A stretch of 64,000 bases of DNA from Lophius americanus (GCA_037951165.1 JBBDHG010000061.1:6868001-6932000), one strand, 5' to 3'. Positions 13,283 through 27,783 are shown, counted from the first letter of the stretch. The notes: generated by a model not told the origin, from the letters alone. Numbers and translations are program-made.

Positions 13283-15949
13283 CAGAATATTGGTCAGGAA
13301 GCAATTCCTCTTGATGGAATCATCCAACACCTTCTAACGTGAACACTTAAAGCAACACAAAAGCCCAGAGCAGGGAAAAACCAGTCTGATGCATTAAACA
13401 TTATCCCTTAGTTATTCATCAGGAGAGACACCCATTAACCTCGACATAACATGAAAACTATTAATAGTCAGCGGATTGTGTTGTTTGAACCGCTCCAAAA
13501 ATAAACTGCGACTTGTGTGTGTGGCTGGCAGGTAGAATATGTGGACCTGCAGATGCATAATCACAAAATATACAAATAACAAATGTATTGTATTCCTACC
13601 TGGACTGTTAATAAATGTTTGAAACTACAACAATAGAATTTTAGAGTCAATTTAGTCATGGGTGAATACATAGATTGTGTTATTTACCCCAGTTAGATTG
13701 CACAAAAACATTATATGGATTTCTATATAGAACTTGATGGGAGGGTGGGTTTTGTAAAATGGAACAAATCATCAATAGCTGGACTAGATATCTATGAAGA
13801 AATGTTTCCATGACATTACCGGTTCCTACACATTTTCAAAATAAGGTTTTTGATTCTTTTGTTTTCAGTCTATTTTTGTATATCACCAACCTATACATAC
13901 ACATACCTACACATAGCCATATTTCCATTACAGTGGGAAAAAACCCCAGAACCAATAGTTTTGGAGTGGATCCTGATTAAGAAAAAAAAGAGAGCATCCA
14001 TGATTTCTTTAAACTGAAACAAAATGTAGAAAAATAGAGACAGAAAAATGTAAAGTTGATGAACAACTGGGGCAGGTGCAATGATTAACCAATTTTATGT
14101 CCAATTTTAACAGCTCTGTCCAAGAGAAGGAGAATAAATGAAAGTAATCCACAGAGAAAAATTCATCATACAGTATCTGAAGGACAAGGAGCAGAGAAAA
14201 ACTAGACAGGAATCATGAGGAGAATTAATGTAGGGGGAAATACAGAGCAGACACTGAAAGAACACAGACGGACTATGGACAGCAGAAACAAAGGGACTGG
14301 ATACACAGAGGTAGATGGGACAGGCTGCGACCAGACACAGGTGAAAACACTCAACAATGTAAATAGTAACAAAAGGAGAGAAATACTTTCAAATAAAACA
14401 GGATAAACCAAGAACCATTGTATAAACCTAAAAAATAAATATCAACAAACATTAATAAACATTGTTGTTGTTGTTTTTGACATGTCGTACACACAAGTAC
14501 ACAACAATCAGCCATAACATTATAACGTACTACCAAATATTTTTTTATTTCTTTGCTATCAAAACTCTGCGATGCACTCCATGTTCAGACACCATTCTAC
14601 AGAACCAACCTTAACTTTCTCAATAGTTCTTTTGTGGAATTATAACATAAGTTATCCTTCACTTTTCATATGCATAAATGAGCCTTGAGATTCCATGACC
14701 CTCTTGTCAGTTCACCAGTTTTCCTTAGACACCTTTTGTTATGTCCTAACCTGTGCAGACAGGAAATAGCCAGCAAGAACAGGGAGATATTTCAGGAAGG
14801 GGGTTTAGCAAGATTTTTAGCAAGTGAGTTTTTTAATCCATAGATGAGGGAAACTCTTGGTTCTCCATTCCAGATAACAAGCTAAATTAAAATCGGAGAC
14901 AGTTAGTGCGGTAACTTACTCTTTGAACCTAACCTAACCTGATTGCTGGCAGGTTTTTGTCTTCTTTTCTTCAAACCCAAAGTTTGTTCCTGACTCCATC
15001 TCTTCCTGAGCCTGAAGCAGAGCCTCCAGACACAACACCTTTGTCTCTCATGTGTCATATGATAGATTTATATCAGGAGAGGACTGAGAGACCCAGATTA
15101 AATATGCTTTCATCCCATGATTTATCTGAAAGACATTCTCCAACCTTACATCTCAGACATCAAACACTGTGGATGTCTGCAAAGTCATTGCGCTGTCCTC
15201 TGCTTTTTTTTTGTTTCGTTCTTTTAATCCGTAAGTATTCTCTACAACATCACCAAATACTGAAAAAATAGCCAATGACTTATATTATAAATATGTCTAA
15301 AACCAAAGTGTGGTATAATCATTAACCTGTATGCCATCTATCACGTTTATTCTGGACGGGGGTCGCGTGGCATCAGTCCACAAAAAAAATTCCAGACATA
15401 ATGAAACCCTATCTGGTTCTTCCCGGTGAGTTGGGGCTGTGCCGCAGCATTCTCAGATGAAATTTAAAATTAGCCCAAGAGGTTCTGTGTTTTCTTCAGG
15501 ACAAAATGTTCATTTGCTGCTAATATGTCACAAACTCTGACAAGTGCCTTTATAACAAGAGAGTCAATGTTATTCTGACTCCTGACTTGGTGTTTATAAT
15601 GTCATGGCTGATTGGTTTAAGTTTTGGCGGAGACACTGGCATAGACTTGATGACAAGAATGTGAAAAAAAAAAGACAAGGAGTCTGTCGGATCCGTTGAC
15701 ACTTATTTTTCCTAAAAGAAAATTTACATTAAATCGGTGCAACTTGATTGTAGTGCAGCGTGTAGACTTGTTTTATTTTGTACGACTAGGAAAGAATATA
15801 TACAATTACAAGCTAAATAAATAAAATAGGTAAACCACATAAATCAGTACAATTAACAAATTGACTAACTAGATACTGTCAAAATATCAGCCTAGCTAAA
15901 GTATAACGTATACAATTTGCATTCTACAAATACTTAGATTAGGTAGCAT
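13283..15949. other. intergenic, no gene recognised
   Basis: Small frames (14202-14411 minus, 14957-15271 plus) have no recognisable family. I see no clear repeat. Confidence 0.45.
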
Positions 15950-16165
15950 TCAGTGACAGGACAACTTCTCAACTGAAGGTTCTACTGTCATACGTCCGAA
16001 AAGCCCCCAATCCCATGCATTGTGCAAGAAATTGCCCTGATTGAACTCCTCAAATTGAATATGAATTTAGATGCAAAAAAAAAGTATTTGACATTTAAAA
16101 TATTGATAGATATAAGTTTGATTTCTCCGGGTTGATTCATATGGACTAAATCCAAATCACAGTTA
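15950..16165 (+). repeat. diverged dispersed repeat, copy A
   Basis: It shares an ordered set of words with copy B at 22640-23712: CATTGTGCAAGAAATTGCCC then GATTGAACTCCTCAAATTGA (compare TTGTACAAGCAATCCCCC then ATTGAACCCCTTAAATTAAA), and later GATTCATATGGACTAAATCC (compare CGATTCATATGCACCAAAAT). The element type is unknown. Confidence 0.55.
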
Positions 16166-19100
16166 GGAAGTTATGTCCAAAAAAACAGTCACGCGAAGGA
16201 TCTGCAGCTCTGTCGATAACTATTCCAAAATATCCTCAAAATTTTGTAGATATAATAGGTACATTTGTGCATATGAATCAGCACACATTCAGCTTCTCTT
16301 ATGTGTGGTGCTGGCTTCTCTTGTTTGGAATTCACGTGACCTCTGGTTTCCAACATTGTATTTCTAAAGTCAATGAGAATTCATTAAAACATAAACCATA
16401 GCTCAACTTGGAAAGCCATCTTCTGTTGAATCTGACGCAGTGGGGAAGTTCAGGCCCATTTTATAGTATTTGTTGAGGGATGAAGCATGGCAGAAGTGAT
16501 TTCACTCAGTCCAAGGATTCCAATTAATTATCTTCTGACTAAGACTTCTGGGTTATTGCTCCATATATTGTGTAATACATTTATATAGAGAGCTCTGTAA
16601 TACACATATACGAAGCAATACTAGTGAGAATAAAACTTGGTGGATAAATACAAGCTTTTATTGATGCAGCCGCAATTCATGTTCTCAAAGATGTTGCAGA
16701 AATATTTATATGCCTCCGAAGTCCAAACTCAATATTTTACTCAACTAATTCAAATATTTATTGTGATTCAGGGGAAGTAAAATGATAGGGAGAATCCCGC
16801 AAAGTGCAACAAACTTGAAAAAGTTAATGAAGCTCACCTGTTTGTCTGTCCTTCAGCTCATTTGGTTCGCTTCTGAGTCACGCTGGTAAGCATTGAGCTC
16901 CCATATTTGGGACTGTGGAGGGCTCCTTGGAGGAAGCGGCCACCTTTGCTGGTGTGAATAGCCCCGGTAAAATAGCCAAGCAGGTGTACAAGCAACCTGT
17001 GTGGTGCATTCTAACAGACCACTTTTTTCTACCTGCCAGATTGTGATTTTAAAGGAGCAGCGGGATGCCTTCCACTTCATATACAAAACACACCGGCTTT
17101 GTGTGTGGGCAGGTGTGTGTGTGACTCGAGGGTGTGTGTTAGACCTTTCACTTGCGTTTCTTCAATGAACAAGGCAAACATAATACTCATGCCAGTTTAG
17201 CTCTAAAATGAGCTGTTTTTACTTATAAAAAGGGTAAAAAATTAAAGTTTGAAGTCAATAATTCAAAATGTCCAGCAAAAAGTGCACAGTCACTAGGCAA
17301 AAAAATTAAAACAAAACAAATCTTCTCTAGATTATTTTCAACAAAAGAACACAGCAAAGTATCTTAACTATTTTGGACATTAGAAGAATGGCTTGGAAAA
17401 TGAGAAGGTCATAAACTCTGTCGAATCTCAATTTTCTTTTTCTCACTTGCTCTGATCTATATAACCCAGATAGTGAGCTCACACTGAGAGGTTCAGCTGG
17501 TGGAGCTATAATAAAATCATTACCAGATCATGTTTTGCATCAGCCTTCTCTTATTACCCAGTGAAGAACCTGGAGGTCGTCCCTCAGTAGTTTATTTGTA
17601 TAAATGTGAACCTTTTACTACTGAGTTTATTACTGCTGCTACCATCTTTAATATAAATGCTAACACATCTTAGTCAACTGGTTATCATTTTAATGAAGTT
17701 CAGTAGTCAGGAAATGTATTCTTTTGAGTCAGGCTATAGTTAATCTCTCATACCACACTGTCATTTACAACTATTGCCTATGCTCAATATTAATTTACTC
17801 TTATCAAGGTCTGGGGTGATCAATGAGACAGTAGCTGTTTGTCAGTTAATGTGCTGTTGATGAACATTGATGAATTTTTGTTATTCGCTTGTCATAATGC
17901 TGCTTTCTTTTGAATATGATTCATCAGCCATCACCACCAGTGTCTAGACTCCAAAGGTGGATATATTTTGTTGTTGCTCAGGACAGATTCCTTTTGATCT
18001 CAATCTCCTTAAAGAGTAAAATTATCAAATAATTTCTTACGGACTAATTAGCACAATTATCTGAAATAATAAGCAATCGAATTGAATGATAAAACTTGTA
18101 GGCAGGTACTTATGGGTATGATATACAAATGATTATGTAGTGCTTTAAATTTCACAAAAACTAGTTTTTTGTTTAGGAAAGAGGATGGTGCTGTTGATAA
18201 AATGATGGTAATTTCTGAAAGTTGAAAGACATCATGTGCCGACTGTATTAAGTCGCCTGAAAAACGTTGGTTCGGTTGTCGTCAGCTGAGAGTAAAAGCA
18301 CAGCAACAAATCAAATCAAGTCAATACGAATCAAATTCACCATGGACACAACCTGATGACTCGAGATAAGGGATTATTATTAATAGAAGTATGTTGGACT
18401 TACATGGACTCTAGGTGATCTCATTAATTCTCTGGAGTACAAATATAAAATGCCATATTGGAAAAAGCTAATAATAGCACATACAAGTGATGAAACCAAG
18501 ACACAAGTCATATTTGCAGAAAAGGAAACAAGATTCAGAACCTTGACGTAAAATGAAATAAGTTAAAATAAACATTTATTATGTGAGTTGGTTGAGTAGA
18601 TTCAGAAATTACAATGAGTTGTAACACATCTGAAACACAAATGTAGTTATTGGTGTAAACAAGTTAAATATTATTTTTAATATGATATTCCTGAGGTAAA
18701 CAGATCTTACACAGATTTTCTGTTGACAGTAGTAAGATTTCCTCTCATTTTGGTTCTGTTGGCAAACTGTGGAGAAACTGCTATTGAGGAAATGTACAAA
18801 TTCGTATACATTTCTTTAAGTATATTACATTAAGGTGTATTGGTTTTTGGTACACTATTTTTGACAAACTCATCATAAAGCATGATGAAATATCCTTAAT
18901 TGTTAGTATATTAAGCATTTCTTACTTTGGATAAGGAATTTATAAATACACCACAAAGTATTGCAATGAATCACATTACTTAAATTCATTACAATGGCCA
19001 GGCCTAACTTTAAAAAATCAATGTTAATCCATATACTTATGTGATTGAAATATCTGGTAGTAAGCAAAAACCTCAAATAAAGATTAAAATATTTGGATAA

Positions 19101-19361
19101 TCCTTTGTTTTGAAGGTACTAGGTCACCCAAAACTATCTTTTCTTCATGCCAAATAGTTAGCATCTTAACCATCTGCCATTTAGTCCAAATATGGAGCAT
19201 ATGGATCAATGTCTATAATGTATATATCATATTTTCCTCTAATTGCTCATATGTTACTCAGTTGATGGAGTTCTGGAGCTGTGGACAAAATCTTACATTT
19301 AAGTTGAGGACTTCAATCAGCGGGATCACTTGAGCAGGCGATTGTTGACTTTTTTTGTGGA
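16166..19361. other. intergenic, no gene recognised
   Basis: The segment has AT-rich sequence and short frames (for example 16853-17086 minus). A TG-rich patch lies near 17100-17140. Nothing is assignable. Confidence 0.45.
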
Positions 19362-21000
19362 TATACAATTCAATCAATCGATCTTTATTTATATAGCACC
19401 AATTCACAACAACAGTTGCCTCAAGGTGCTGGCCAGAAAGAGCAGGTCTAGACCAAACTCTTTATATAATTCTCTACAGGACCCAACAAATTCCTCCTTG
19501 AGCAGCACTTGGCGACAATGGCGAGGAAAAACTGCCCTTTAACGGACAGAAACCTCGAGCAGATCCAAGACTCAGGGTGGACGGCCTACTGCCATGACCG
19601 GTCGGGTTTGAAAAAGAAGAGAATGAGGGGGAAAGAGAGAGAGACGGGTGATGAGAGATACAGACGGGGGAAAAGCAGCAAAGATATCAGCTATAATCCG
19701 CTTTCTCCAACCGCTCCATGGTCGGGCCGCGGCAGCAGCAGGGATCCCAGGTTGATAATAACATTAATATTAATGTACCATATAGTGATAGCTTATGGGG
19801 AAATATTATACAATAATAATAATAATAATGAAAACAACAATAATCATCATCATGAGCGTCTTGTGATCATTGGACATCGAGCAGGTCCACAGCAGCAGAT
19901 GCAATCACAAACCATGTGACCTTACAGGGCCAGAAAACACAAAGACCCCAGGGAAGAAGTCAAGTTAGTAACATGCATTTAATCCATTAAAATGCATTAA
20001 TCCATTTAACATGCATTAAACCACTTAACATGTATTAATCCATTTAACATGCATTAAAGTCAGTGGGACGTATAAAGAGGGACAGTGAGAGAGGAAGAGA
20101 GAAAAGCTCAGTGCATCATGGGCAATCCCCTAGCAGTCTAAACCTATAGCAGCATAGCTAAGAGCTAGCTTATGCCATCCTTAATTATAAACTTTATCAT
20201 AAAGGAAAGTTTTAAGCCTACTTTTAAATGTAGAGAGGGTCTCTGCCCCCCAAACCAAGATTGGAAGATGGTTCCACAGGAGAGGAGCCTGATAGCTGAA
20301 AGCTCTGGCTCCCATTCTACTTCTGGAGACTCTAGGGACTACAAGTAACCCTGCATGCTGGGAGCGCAGAGTTCTGGTTGGACAATATGGAACTATGAGC
20401 TCTTTCAGATACGTTGGTGCCTGACCGTTAAAGGCTTTGTAAGTGAGCAGAAGGATTTTGAATTCGATTCTAGATTTTACCGGGAGCCAATGAAGGGAAG
20501 CTAATACAGGAGAGATAAGTTCTCTTAACCTGGTTCTGGTCAGCACACGTGCTGCAGCGTTCTGGATCTGCTGGAGGGGCTTCACAGACTTATTGGGACT
20601 ACTTGCTAGTAGGACATTACAGTAATCCAGCCTGGAAGCAACAAATACATGAAATAACTTTTCTGCATCTTTTTGCGACAGAATGTGCCGTATTTTAGAA
20701 ATACTACGTAAATGAAAAAAGGCAGTCCTATAAATCTGTTTTATGTGTGAGTCAAAGGTCATATCCTGATCAATGATAACTCCCAGGTTCCTCACAGTGG
20801 TGCTGGAGGCCAAGGTCATACCATCCAGAGTAGTTACATTATCAGATAAATTGTTTCTAAGGTGTTCGGGTCACAACACAATAACTTCAGTTTTATCTGA
20901 ATTTAATAATAAAAGGTTGCAAAGACATTAAGACTTGCATGACCTCATCCAAGTCCTAATGTCTTTGAGACACGCCTCTAAGTTGCTGTCAGGGACGATT
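19362..21000 (-). mobile_element. 5'-truncated L2/CR1-clade LINE (Maui-like), minus strand
   Basis: The open frame 20181-20819 (minus) encodes the C-terminal reverse-transcriptase and thumb region typical of fish L2-like LINEs. In order it has VRNLGVIIDQDMTFDSHIKQ, LFHVFVASRLDYCNVLLASS, LQQIQNAAARVLTRTR, LASLHWLPVKSRIEFKILLL and WNHLPILVWGAETLSTFKSR. Related coding sequence with stops continues to about 20997 (LEACLKDIRTWM). The 3' UTR runs left to an end near 19362 with a TATATAAATAAAGATCGATT tail followed by TGATTGAATTG, a common fish LINE end. The endonuclease and catalytic RT core are missing, so it cannot move by itself. It has no relation to the myosin gene. Confidence 0.88.
19970..20057 (+). 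repeat. short minisatellite in the LINE 3' UTR
   Basis: AACATGCATTAATCCATTT-like units are repeated about four to five times with small changes (for example AACATGTATTAATCCATTT). The array lies inside the truncated LINE. Confidence 0.75.
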
Positions 21001-22639
21001 TCCATCCCTTTCTTCAGTATATCACCGGTTTTCCCTCAGAAAGTAGTAAACCATCTGTATACATCTTTAACATTGGGCAAAAGAAGACCAGAAATATAAA
21101 CCAGCTGTGGGTCAAACTCACCAAAGTGATGAGGATGTATCTTCTAGAAAACTACAAAAAGGTCTGCAAAAAATTCCAAGAGAAAACTTTCAACTGCTAC
21201 AGTAAGTTAGGAAAACACATTCATCATGGGTTCATCTTCTGTACCTCAAGTGCCAATGATTACCGTGACCTCAAATGTAATTTTTTGTATGGGTAAACAC
21301 ATAATGATCAAAATGAAAACAACAGATTACAATATATACTGTGTAATTTTTTTAGATACTTTTTTAGAAATCCATAAAAGACACAATAGTGTTGTATTCA
21401 TAGGCCCAGCAGTGCTCCGAGTGACATGTAAGCTGACCTTCATGTGTTACTTTGGTGGACTACCCATTCAAAAAATTCAGCACTTTTACAGGTAGTGATG
21501 GAGATCATTGTCATTATTAACAATAGCACAATGTTGTTAATTTATTTGCAGATGATGATGTCGCTGCTTTTAGTTGCCTGATGATTTAAAATGGCAATAA
21601 AAAAGACAACTTTTGCATGTGGTTTACAGGATGCCAATCAAATTCAGGTTACGTCAGCTTGATAATAGAGAGAATTTAATTAATGAGAGTTTTTAATTTG
21701 ATTAAGACAAAAAGCTGGTTTAATCAGGCAGACTATCCAGTGGTTGCTGTCATGTAAGAGATGTCGATTCCTATTGTTACACAGAACAAACAAGCCTTGG
21801 AATTGGAAAACGTGGGAACCATAAATGTCAGATGGCAAAGCTTGCCTTCGCGCTTTGTCTTGACAACAGCAGTCCGTGTTTCATAGCAGCACTGTTAATG
21901 AAGGATTCATTAATGGCCTAAAATTCTTAGCAGTTACATCTTTACAATTTAAAACTGAATAAGGTCCATAATATAATGCATGTTCTTCAGAGAGCACCAG
22001 CTTTGAATTAAGAGCAGCATGTGCTCCGTGACAGGGTTCTTCCCCTCACCGTTGCCAAGGGAGCAGCAGTGAACATACATGATTTCTCTGGAGAAGTTGT
22101 GACTCGATCCTCCATTGGTGCTACCAGTTCTCAGCAGAAGATGAGGCCATATTCATTTTGACTTCATGTGTTTGTTATTGCTCACCTAAAATTTGGTGAT
22201 TAAAAATTTGAATCAATAATATTTCTAAATAATTTTTCCAGATATTGTCTCTCATCCTTCAAGCCAATTCATTAACTCTCTTTCGGCTCAGGTCAATAAT
22301 TATTTTATTTATTTATTTATTTAGCATTGTTTCAGCTAAATCTTTCTCCATAAAAGATTTAGTGTAATCAAATGAAAATGGTAAAATCTGCTAAAAAGTT
22401 GGAGCATTTGAGGTGAGCTGTTTATTTTGTACCTAACAAAATCCCAGCAATCACAATGTTGAGGATACCCAGAGTGGGAGAGTTGAATAAACTGCCAAAT
22501 CAAATTTCTCCATGTGTATACCAGAGTAGCTTATAACGGGGGAAAATGTATTGTGTCAGCATCTGGCAGTTCTTTCTGTTATGGAAGTTCGGTGACCTGT
22601 TATCTCCTGGCGTGGTGTCAGCCATATATATCCAAAAGA
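21001..22639. other. intergenic, no gene recognised
   Basis: One 89-codon plus-strand frame (21226-21495) shows no recognisable feature. A (TATT)n run sits at about 22298-22323. Confidence 0.45.
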
Positions 22640-23712
22640 AGTTTGTGAGAGAGCTAGTTGCTGCAAAACTAGACTTACACTGTCGTCTCCGACAGGAAGC
22701 TTAGATCCCCGGATATACCATAATCCTCTTCGTTGTACAAGCAATCCCCCTTATTGAACCCCTTAAATTAAATCTGAAGTTATTTCCACAGTGTTTTTAG
22801 GAAAGAAGGCTCCCCAAAGTGAGTAAAATATGAACTATTAGATCACAATATTGATAAAAATATGATATGAACAAGATGTGTCTTTTCTTTGATCTGGATC
22901 ATGTGTGATCAATGGTTGAAAATTATAGCCCAAAACATTTGAGGTACACGTCCCCCTAGTTTCAGAAATATACAACCGACCTTTCCCTAAATCAATTCAG
23001 TTATTCCTGACACTAAAGTCTATGGGGGTATAAAGTTTGAAATGTTCCATGTAATAGTTTTTGAGGTATGTCTGGAAAACAGTGTTTTTGGTTTAAAAAG
23101 ATGAATTAAAAAAGCTCCCCCTAGAGAGTAAATGTGAACTATTAAGAGTAAAATTTGATCTTAGAGAGAGAGAGAGAGAGAGAGAATTTATGGTCCATAA
23201 ACTTTGGGCGATAAAGCTCCTTCAGAAATATACAACCGCTCTTTCTCCAAATCGATCCAGTTCTTCCTCACACTAAGGTCTATCTGGGTAATCCATGAAA
23301 TAGTTTTTCAGTTATGCCCTTACAACGCCGTATAACGTAAAAAAGACCTGAGGTTCTGAGGGAAGTCTTTTACATTGCGTTGCTCCAAGTGCTGCTTCTC
23401 CGGGATATGCTAACTGTCGCACTTAGGTAAAAAATATATTGTGCCTTCTCTCATAAATATCAATTGACAATGATCATATCCCTGAAAAGACAGGGATAAT
23501 GGAATCTTCTCCTTAAGTCGATTCATATGCACCAAAATATAACTAAATCCCACCAATGGCTTAAAAATTGTGGCCGAAAAACATTTAAACATGAAGCTGC
23601 CCCTATTTACAGAAATATACAACTGACTTTGCCAAATCTCAATCCTGTTCTTCCGCGCATGAGGTTTTTGGGGATATAATTTGAAAATGATCCATGAAGT
23701 AGTTTGGGTTAT
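22640..23712 (+). repeat. diverged dispersed repeat, long copy B with internal sub-repeats
   Basis: Similar blocks recur within this kilobase. CAGAAATATACAACxG followed by a CAAATC-N-ATCCAGTTCTTCC-like stretch occurs at about 22965, 23222 and 23609, each followed by CCATGxAATAGTTT. GAAGGCTCCCCAAAG (about 22806) and AAAAGCTCCCCCTAGAG (about 23107) form another pair. A (GA)n run occupies 23162-23186. The same words occur in copies A, C and D. I do not recognise a coding region in it. Confidence 0.6.
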
Positions 23713-23722
23713 CGCATTAGGA

Positions 23723-24177
23723 CAGGGGTGTCAGACTCAATCGCAGAGGAGGCCAAAATTAATGAAGGGGTCAACATCGAGGGCAGATCAGGACTTAAAC
23801 CGGCCAGGTATGACAATTTTAGTCTTGTTATACGTACTCATTCTATAGAGTTCTGAGCAAACCAACTTGATTTAACGTTGCTGCGTTGTTTTTAACGCAG
23901 CACCACTAACACATGCTGAATGGCCGGAGGACGTAAACGCACCTCGACTTACGACTTACTAATATGTTTAGAATTTATCGTTTTAGAAAAAGAATGAGCA
24001 GGAATAATCTAATATTTATCAGAATAACTGAATGAACGCTGATGTCTAACTACAGAGGACCAGGGAGAAGCACTGGCGCTATTGATTGACCTGTCAGTAA
24101 TCCCAGTGCAAGAATATTGCCACATGGGCCGGATATAATTGCAGTGCGAGCCGGATGTCTTGAATTTGACACGTCTG
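23723..24177. mobile_element. 455-bp non-autonomous hAT element with 8-bp target-site duplication
   Basis: The left end CAGGGGTGTCAGACTCAA (23723) and right end TTGACACGTCTG (ending 24177) form imperfect terminal inverted repeats. CATTAGGA directly flanks both sides (23715-23722 and 24178-24185), a perfect 8-bp duplication as expected for hAT transposition. No transposase is encoded. It inserted into, or at the edge of, repeat copy B. Confidence 0.9.
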
Positions 24178-24185
24178 CATTAGGA

Positions 24186-26068
24186 TGAAAGATCGGTGGA
24201 CATGGCGACACCGATGACATAGAATACCATATCCGTAACAAAAATGTAAAAAAAAAAAAAAAAAGAGCAATTGGTTTAAATAAACATTAATAATATAAAA
24301 TCTTAAACAATGTTTAGACCTTTGGAAAAAATCCAATGTTGAAATTACGATTATGTTTCAACAGCAACAACTATAGAGCAGGCAAGGGAAAAGGAAGTCT
24401 GAATCAAATGGAGAGCAGGAGGACGACAGACCTAGCTAGGATCTACTAGATACATTTAATATATTTCAATGTGTGTGTGTGTGTGTGTATGTAGCCGAGG
24501 GATGTTGTTCAACTAGAGGAGAACTGCGCCGCTGCTTTATTTTCTCATCAAAGCAGATCACTCACAACACACAGACAAAGTCAAATTCCTTCAGAATAAG
24601 AGCACTTAACATAAACTACAAAACTGACAGGGAATATAAAAATCATATAAAAATCATTTGGGGCATTTGCTGAGGCCAAAAACATAAAAAATAAAAATAA
24701 AAAAAAAAAAGATTACATGTATTCATCTGGTAACAGGTAACAAGAATCAAAAAAAATGTTTTAAAAAATATGAATTTGGTCATCAATATCATGATAAATG
24801 TCTCATTTAGTTCAAGGTTTAATTTATTTCTTTTTAATTTTTTTTTTAAATTTTCCTTGTCTGATTTTTAAACTCAGCAGCCATCACTGTCATGGAGACT
24901 AATCACTAAACAATCACTGGGCAGCAATGAGTCTTCTCAAACATTAAAAAGACATGCTGAAGTTACAGTTTATCTCGATGCTTAAAAATCTGCTGCATTT
25001 AAAGGATCACACCTTCCTCTTTCATCTCATTATCCTGTAAAGACGAGGCTGGCTAAATTCTGCATAACACCGAGCCTTGCCCATCCATTCTGCATTGTAT
25101 CACACTTAATTTAGTCTTTAACTGAATTGCATTGACCCTGACTCCTAACTGGACTCTAGACCAAGCTTAGGTACAAACGCTGGTAGAGCCAGCCTTGAAT
25201 TATCTGATTTCCCTCCGACAGACAATGAGGCCCATCGCTCAGTATCTGTCACATAGTACTTTAGGTTATATTTTCACCTCGACAGCACATCGGGGACCAG
25301 GGAGGAGATGGGATGTACAGGATGCGAGGTCACTTGACCAAACACAACCTATGCAGGCCCATGGGAAGCAAGCAAAAGCCATACATCATGGCGGAGTTCA
25401 TCCATCACCCAGACCGCTTGATTTGAGGCAGCCACTTTGAGATTTGTTGCAGCTGGTGCTCCCTGATGGACAATCGTGGGCCTCAGACAAATACGCTCAA
25501 CATTTCTCCCAAGCTGGCTAATGTACACAGGTCAGAAACATCTGGAGGTAACCTGTCATTATATACGATTCATGAAAACCATCTCAACATTTTGTTTGAC
25601 TGCAGTATTGTTAATATATGTAAATGAGCAACGCCCATTTATCTCCATTTTGCTGGTATCCTCTGCGCATATGTCAACAAACGTTTTAAAGACTTTTTCT
25701 GTTTGAGCAAAAGGTTGTGCCACATGCTCTTTTCTCTGCTTTCCTTGGTTATGTAGAATCAATTTCATAACTATTTTTACAGCTTAGAAATAATTATTTA
25801 GCCTAGATATATGACAAGACCATTTTTTTTGGTGATGAAATATTTCCTTAATAATAATAATTTGTTTCTCATTTTTTCCATTGGCACAATAAATGGAATA
25901 CACTCTTTTTAAAAAAAAAACGTCCTTCTAGCTGACAAAAAGGGGACTGATATTTTTAGGACGACAGAAAAATATGTCTTAATGTGTTTGCAGCAATCAT
26001 TCATTGTTTTGTTTTTTTTAAATGCAAAAAAACCTTTTTCGGGTGCAATCAAAGAAAATGCAGCCCTG
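24186..26068. other. intergenic, simple-sequence patches only
   Basis: It contains an A16 run (24248-24263), (TG)9 at about 24471-24488 and an A-rich tract (24688-24710). Short frames (for example 25195-25440) have no recognisable content. Confidence 0.5.
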
Positions 26069-26091
26069 GAACCAGACATGTTGTCTGGTTC
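26069..26091. repeat. short perfect hairpin
   Basis: GAACCAGACA and TGTCTGGTTC form a 10-bp stem with a 3-base loop (TGT). No function is evident and there is no T-run beside it. Confidence 0.7.
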
Positions 26092-27783
26092 TACAATAAC
26101 TGGAGTATTTTTGGATGAATGAAAATCAGCACCAGACCTTTTTCTGTCTAGTGTTCCAAAGCAAGGATTCAGCTTCTTTGCTATATACAATAGGTGGCAC
26201 ATAGCGTAAGATTTTGCGAAGACTTGATCATATCATTAAGTGTTAATTTTTCAACGTCTCCAAATGTCCCTGGCAATAATTTATTTAACAAGTGTTCCAC
26301 TGTTAGAAGTAATTTTGACTCATAAAACAACGTGATAATGAGGCCTGTGGATGGAAAATATTTGAATCACAAGGAAGAAAATTGTATTTACATGTCTACA
26401 GTGGACCATCATGCACATCCATTTTAAATCAGTCTATTGCTCATGCATTGCTGATGTTTATCATTTATTGGATACAAGCGAGGTACAAACTGAGCCTTGT
26501 ACTTAGGGATGGTCATCGACGTGCCTGGATTTAAAGCTTGCTGTTGAGCGGGATATAATTTTAAATTTTCAAATCTTTTATTGGCTCTGTATTGAGCAGT
26601 CCATCGATGTCATTATGTCCACCTGCATTATATCCTGCAGGTCTTTCTTTGCTGCCACATCTGCCCTGGTGAGTATTGTTTGCTTTTACATATTTCTGTC
26701 AGACAGCTCCTCTGTGGAATCGTACAACAAGGGCTAGCCTTCACTCCCCATATGTTTCATTGAGCACCCATGAACACAACACCGTTTCAGCAGTTACCCT
26801 TCCTTAGACAACTTTGGTTTGAGCTAACCACTCCAAACCACGAACACTTAGGAAGACATGTGGTTTTGGAGATGCTCTGATTTGTTCACTTCCTGCCTAA
26901 TATATCCCAACAACTGACAGGTGCTTAGGAAATTAGATAATTATTGGTCATAATGTTATAACTGAGCAGAAATTATATTTGAAACCGTTTCTGGCAATGA
27001 ACAGGATCATGGTTCATTAATAAATGTTGATGTTAGACGGTGTTTGGGGCTTTGAGACAAAAGGCTGAAGGGCCAGTTATAATCTTCATTAACATTCTGT
27101 AACGGTTACATCTTTCCAAAAAATACACTGTATCACACTGTACCGTTACCTCTCATCTGTCTGTAGCTTCTTAAACATAATATTGGCATCGGCTACTGAC
27201 TGAACCTCAGAAAAGCCCTCCAGCTGTATTTCCCTGAATGTCAGCCATCTGTTATTTTCCTAAAAAACATTACAAGCTATTTCCTGTTCATTTCTAGATC
27301 TAAAAATAGCACTGAGTGTTGCCTCACATCCAGCACTTGTACAGTTTGTTTAGATATACCGTAACCTGCCAAAGATATCAATAGGAGATCTGTAAATTAT
27401 TTATTCATAACGGTAGAGATTTTAGCACACATTTTTATGTTTCGGGAAAACCAGCCTTTCCAACCTGGTAAGGCATAAATAGCCAGAGCTTACCTCTCAT
27501 TGAAATGCTGAACTGTTTAGCTGGGAAAAACCTGCAAATAGGAAAAGACGGTAGCTCTCGTCTCCAAGTAATACCTTTAACTTTGTGCTAAGGAGGGTGT
27601 TTCATTGATTAGTACCATGCTATTATAAGCATGTTTGCAAAAGCTTGCAATGTGGTTAAAAATGGCAGGGTTAATGGAAAAATTACCAGATTTAGGTCTA
27701 CAGTTAAAGCATATAATGTATTCAGGCCATCAAGATAAGTCAAATCTTTAAAATGTGTGCGCAATTCAACGGATAGATAACCT
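26092..27783. other. intergenic, no gene recognised
   Basis: No open frame or repeat that I can name is present. Confidence 0.45.
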
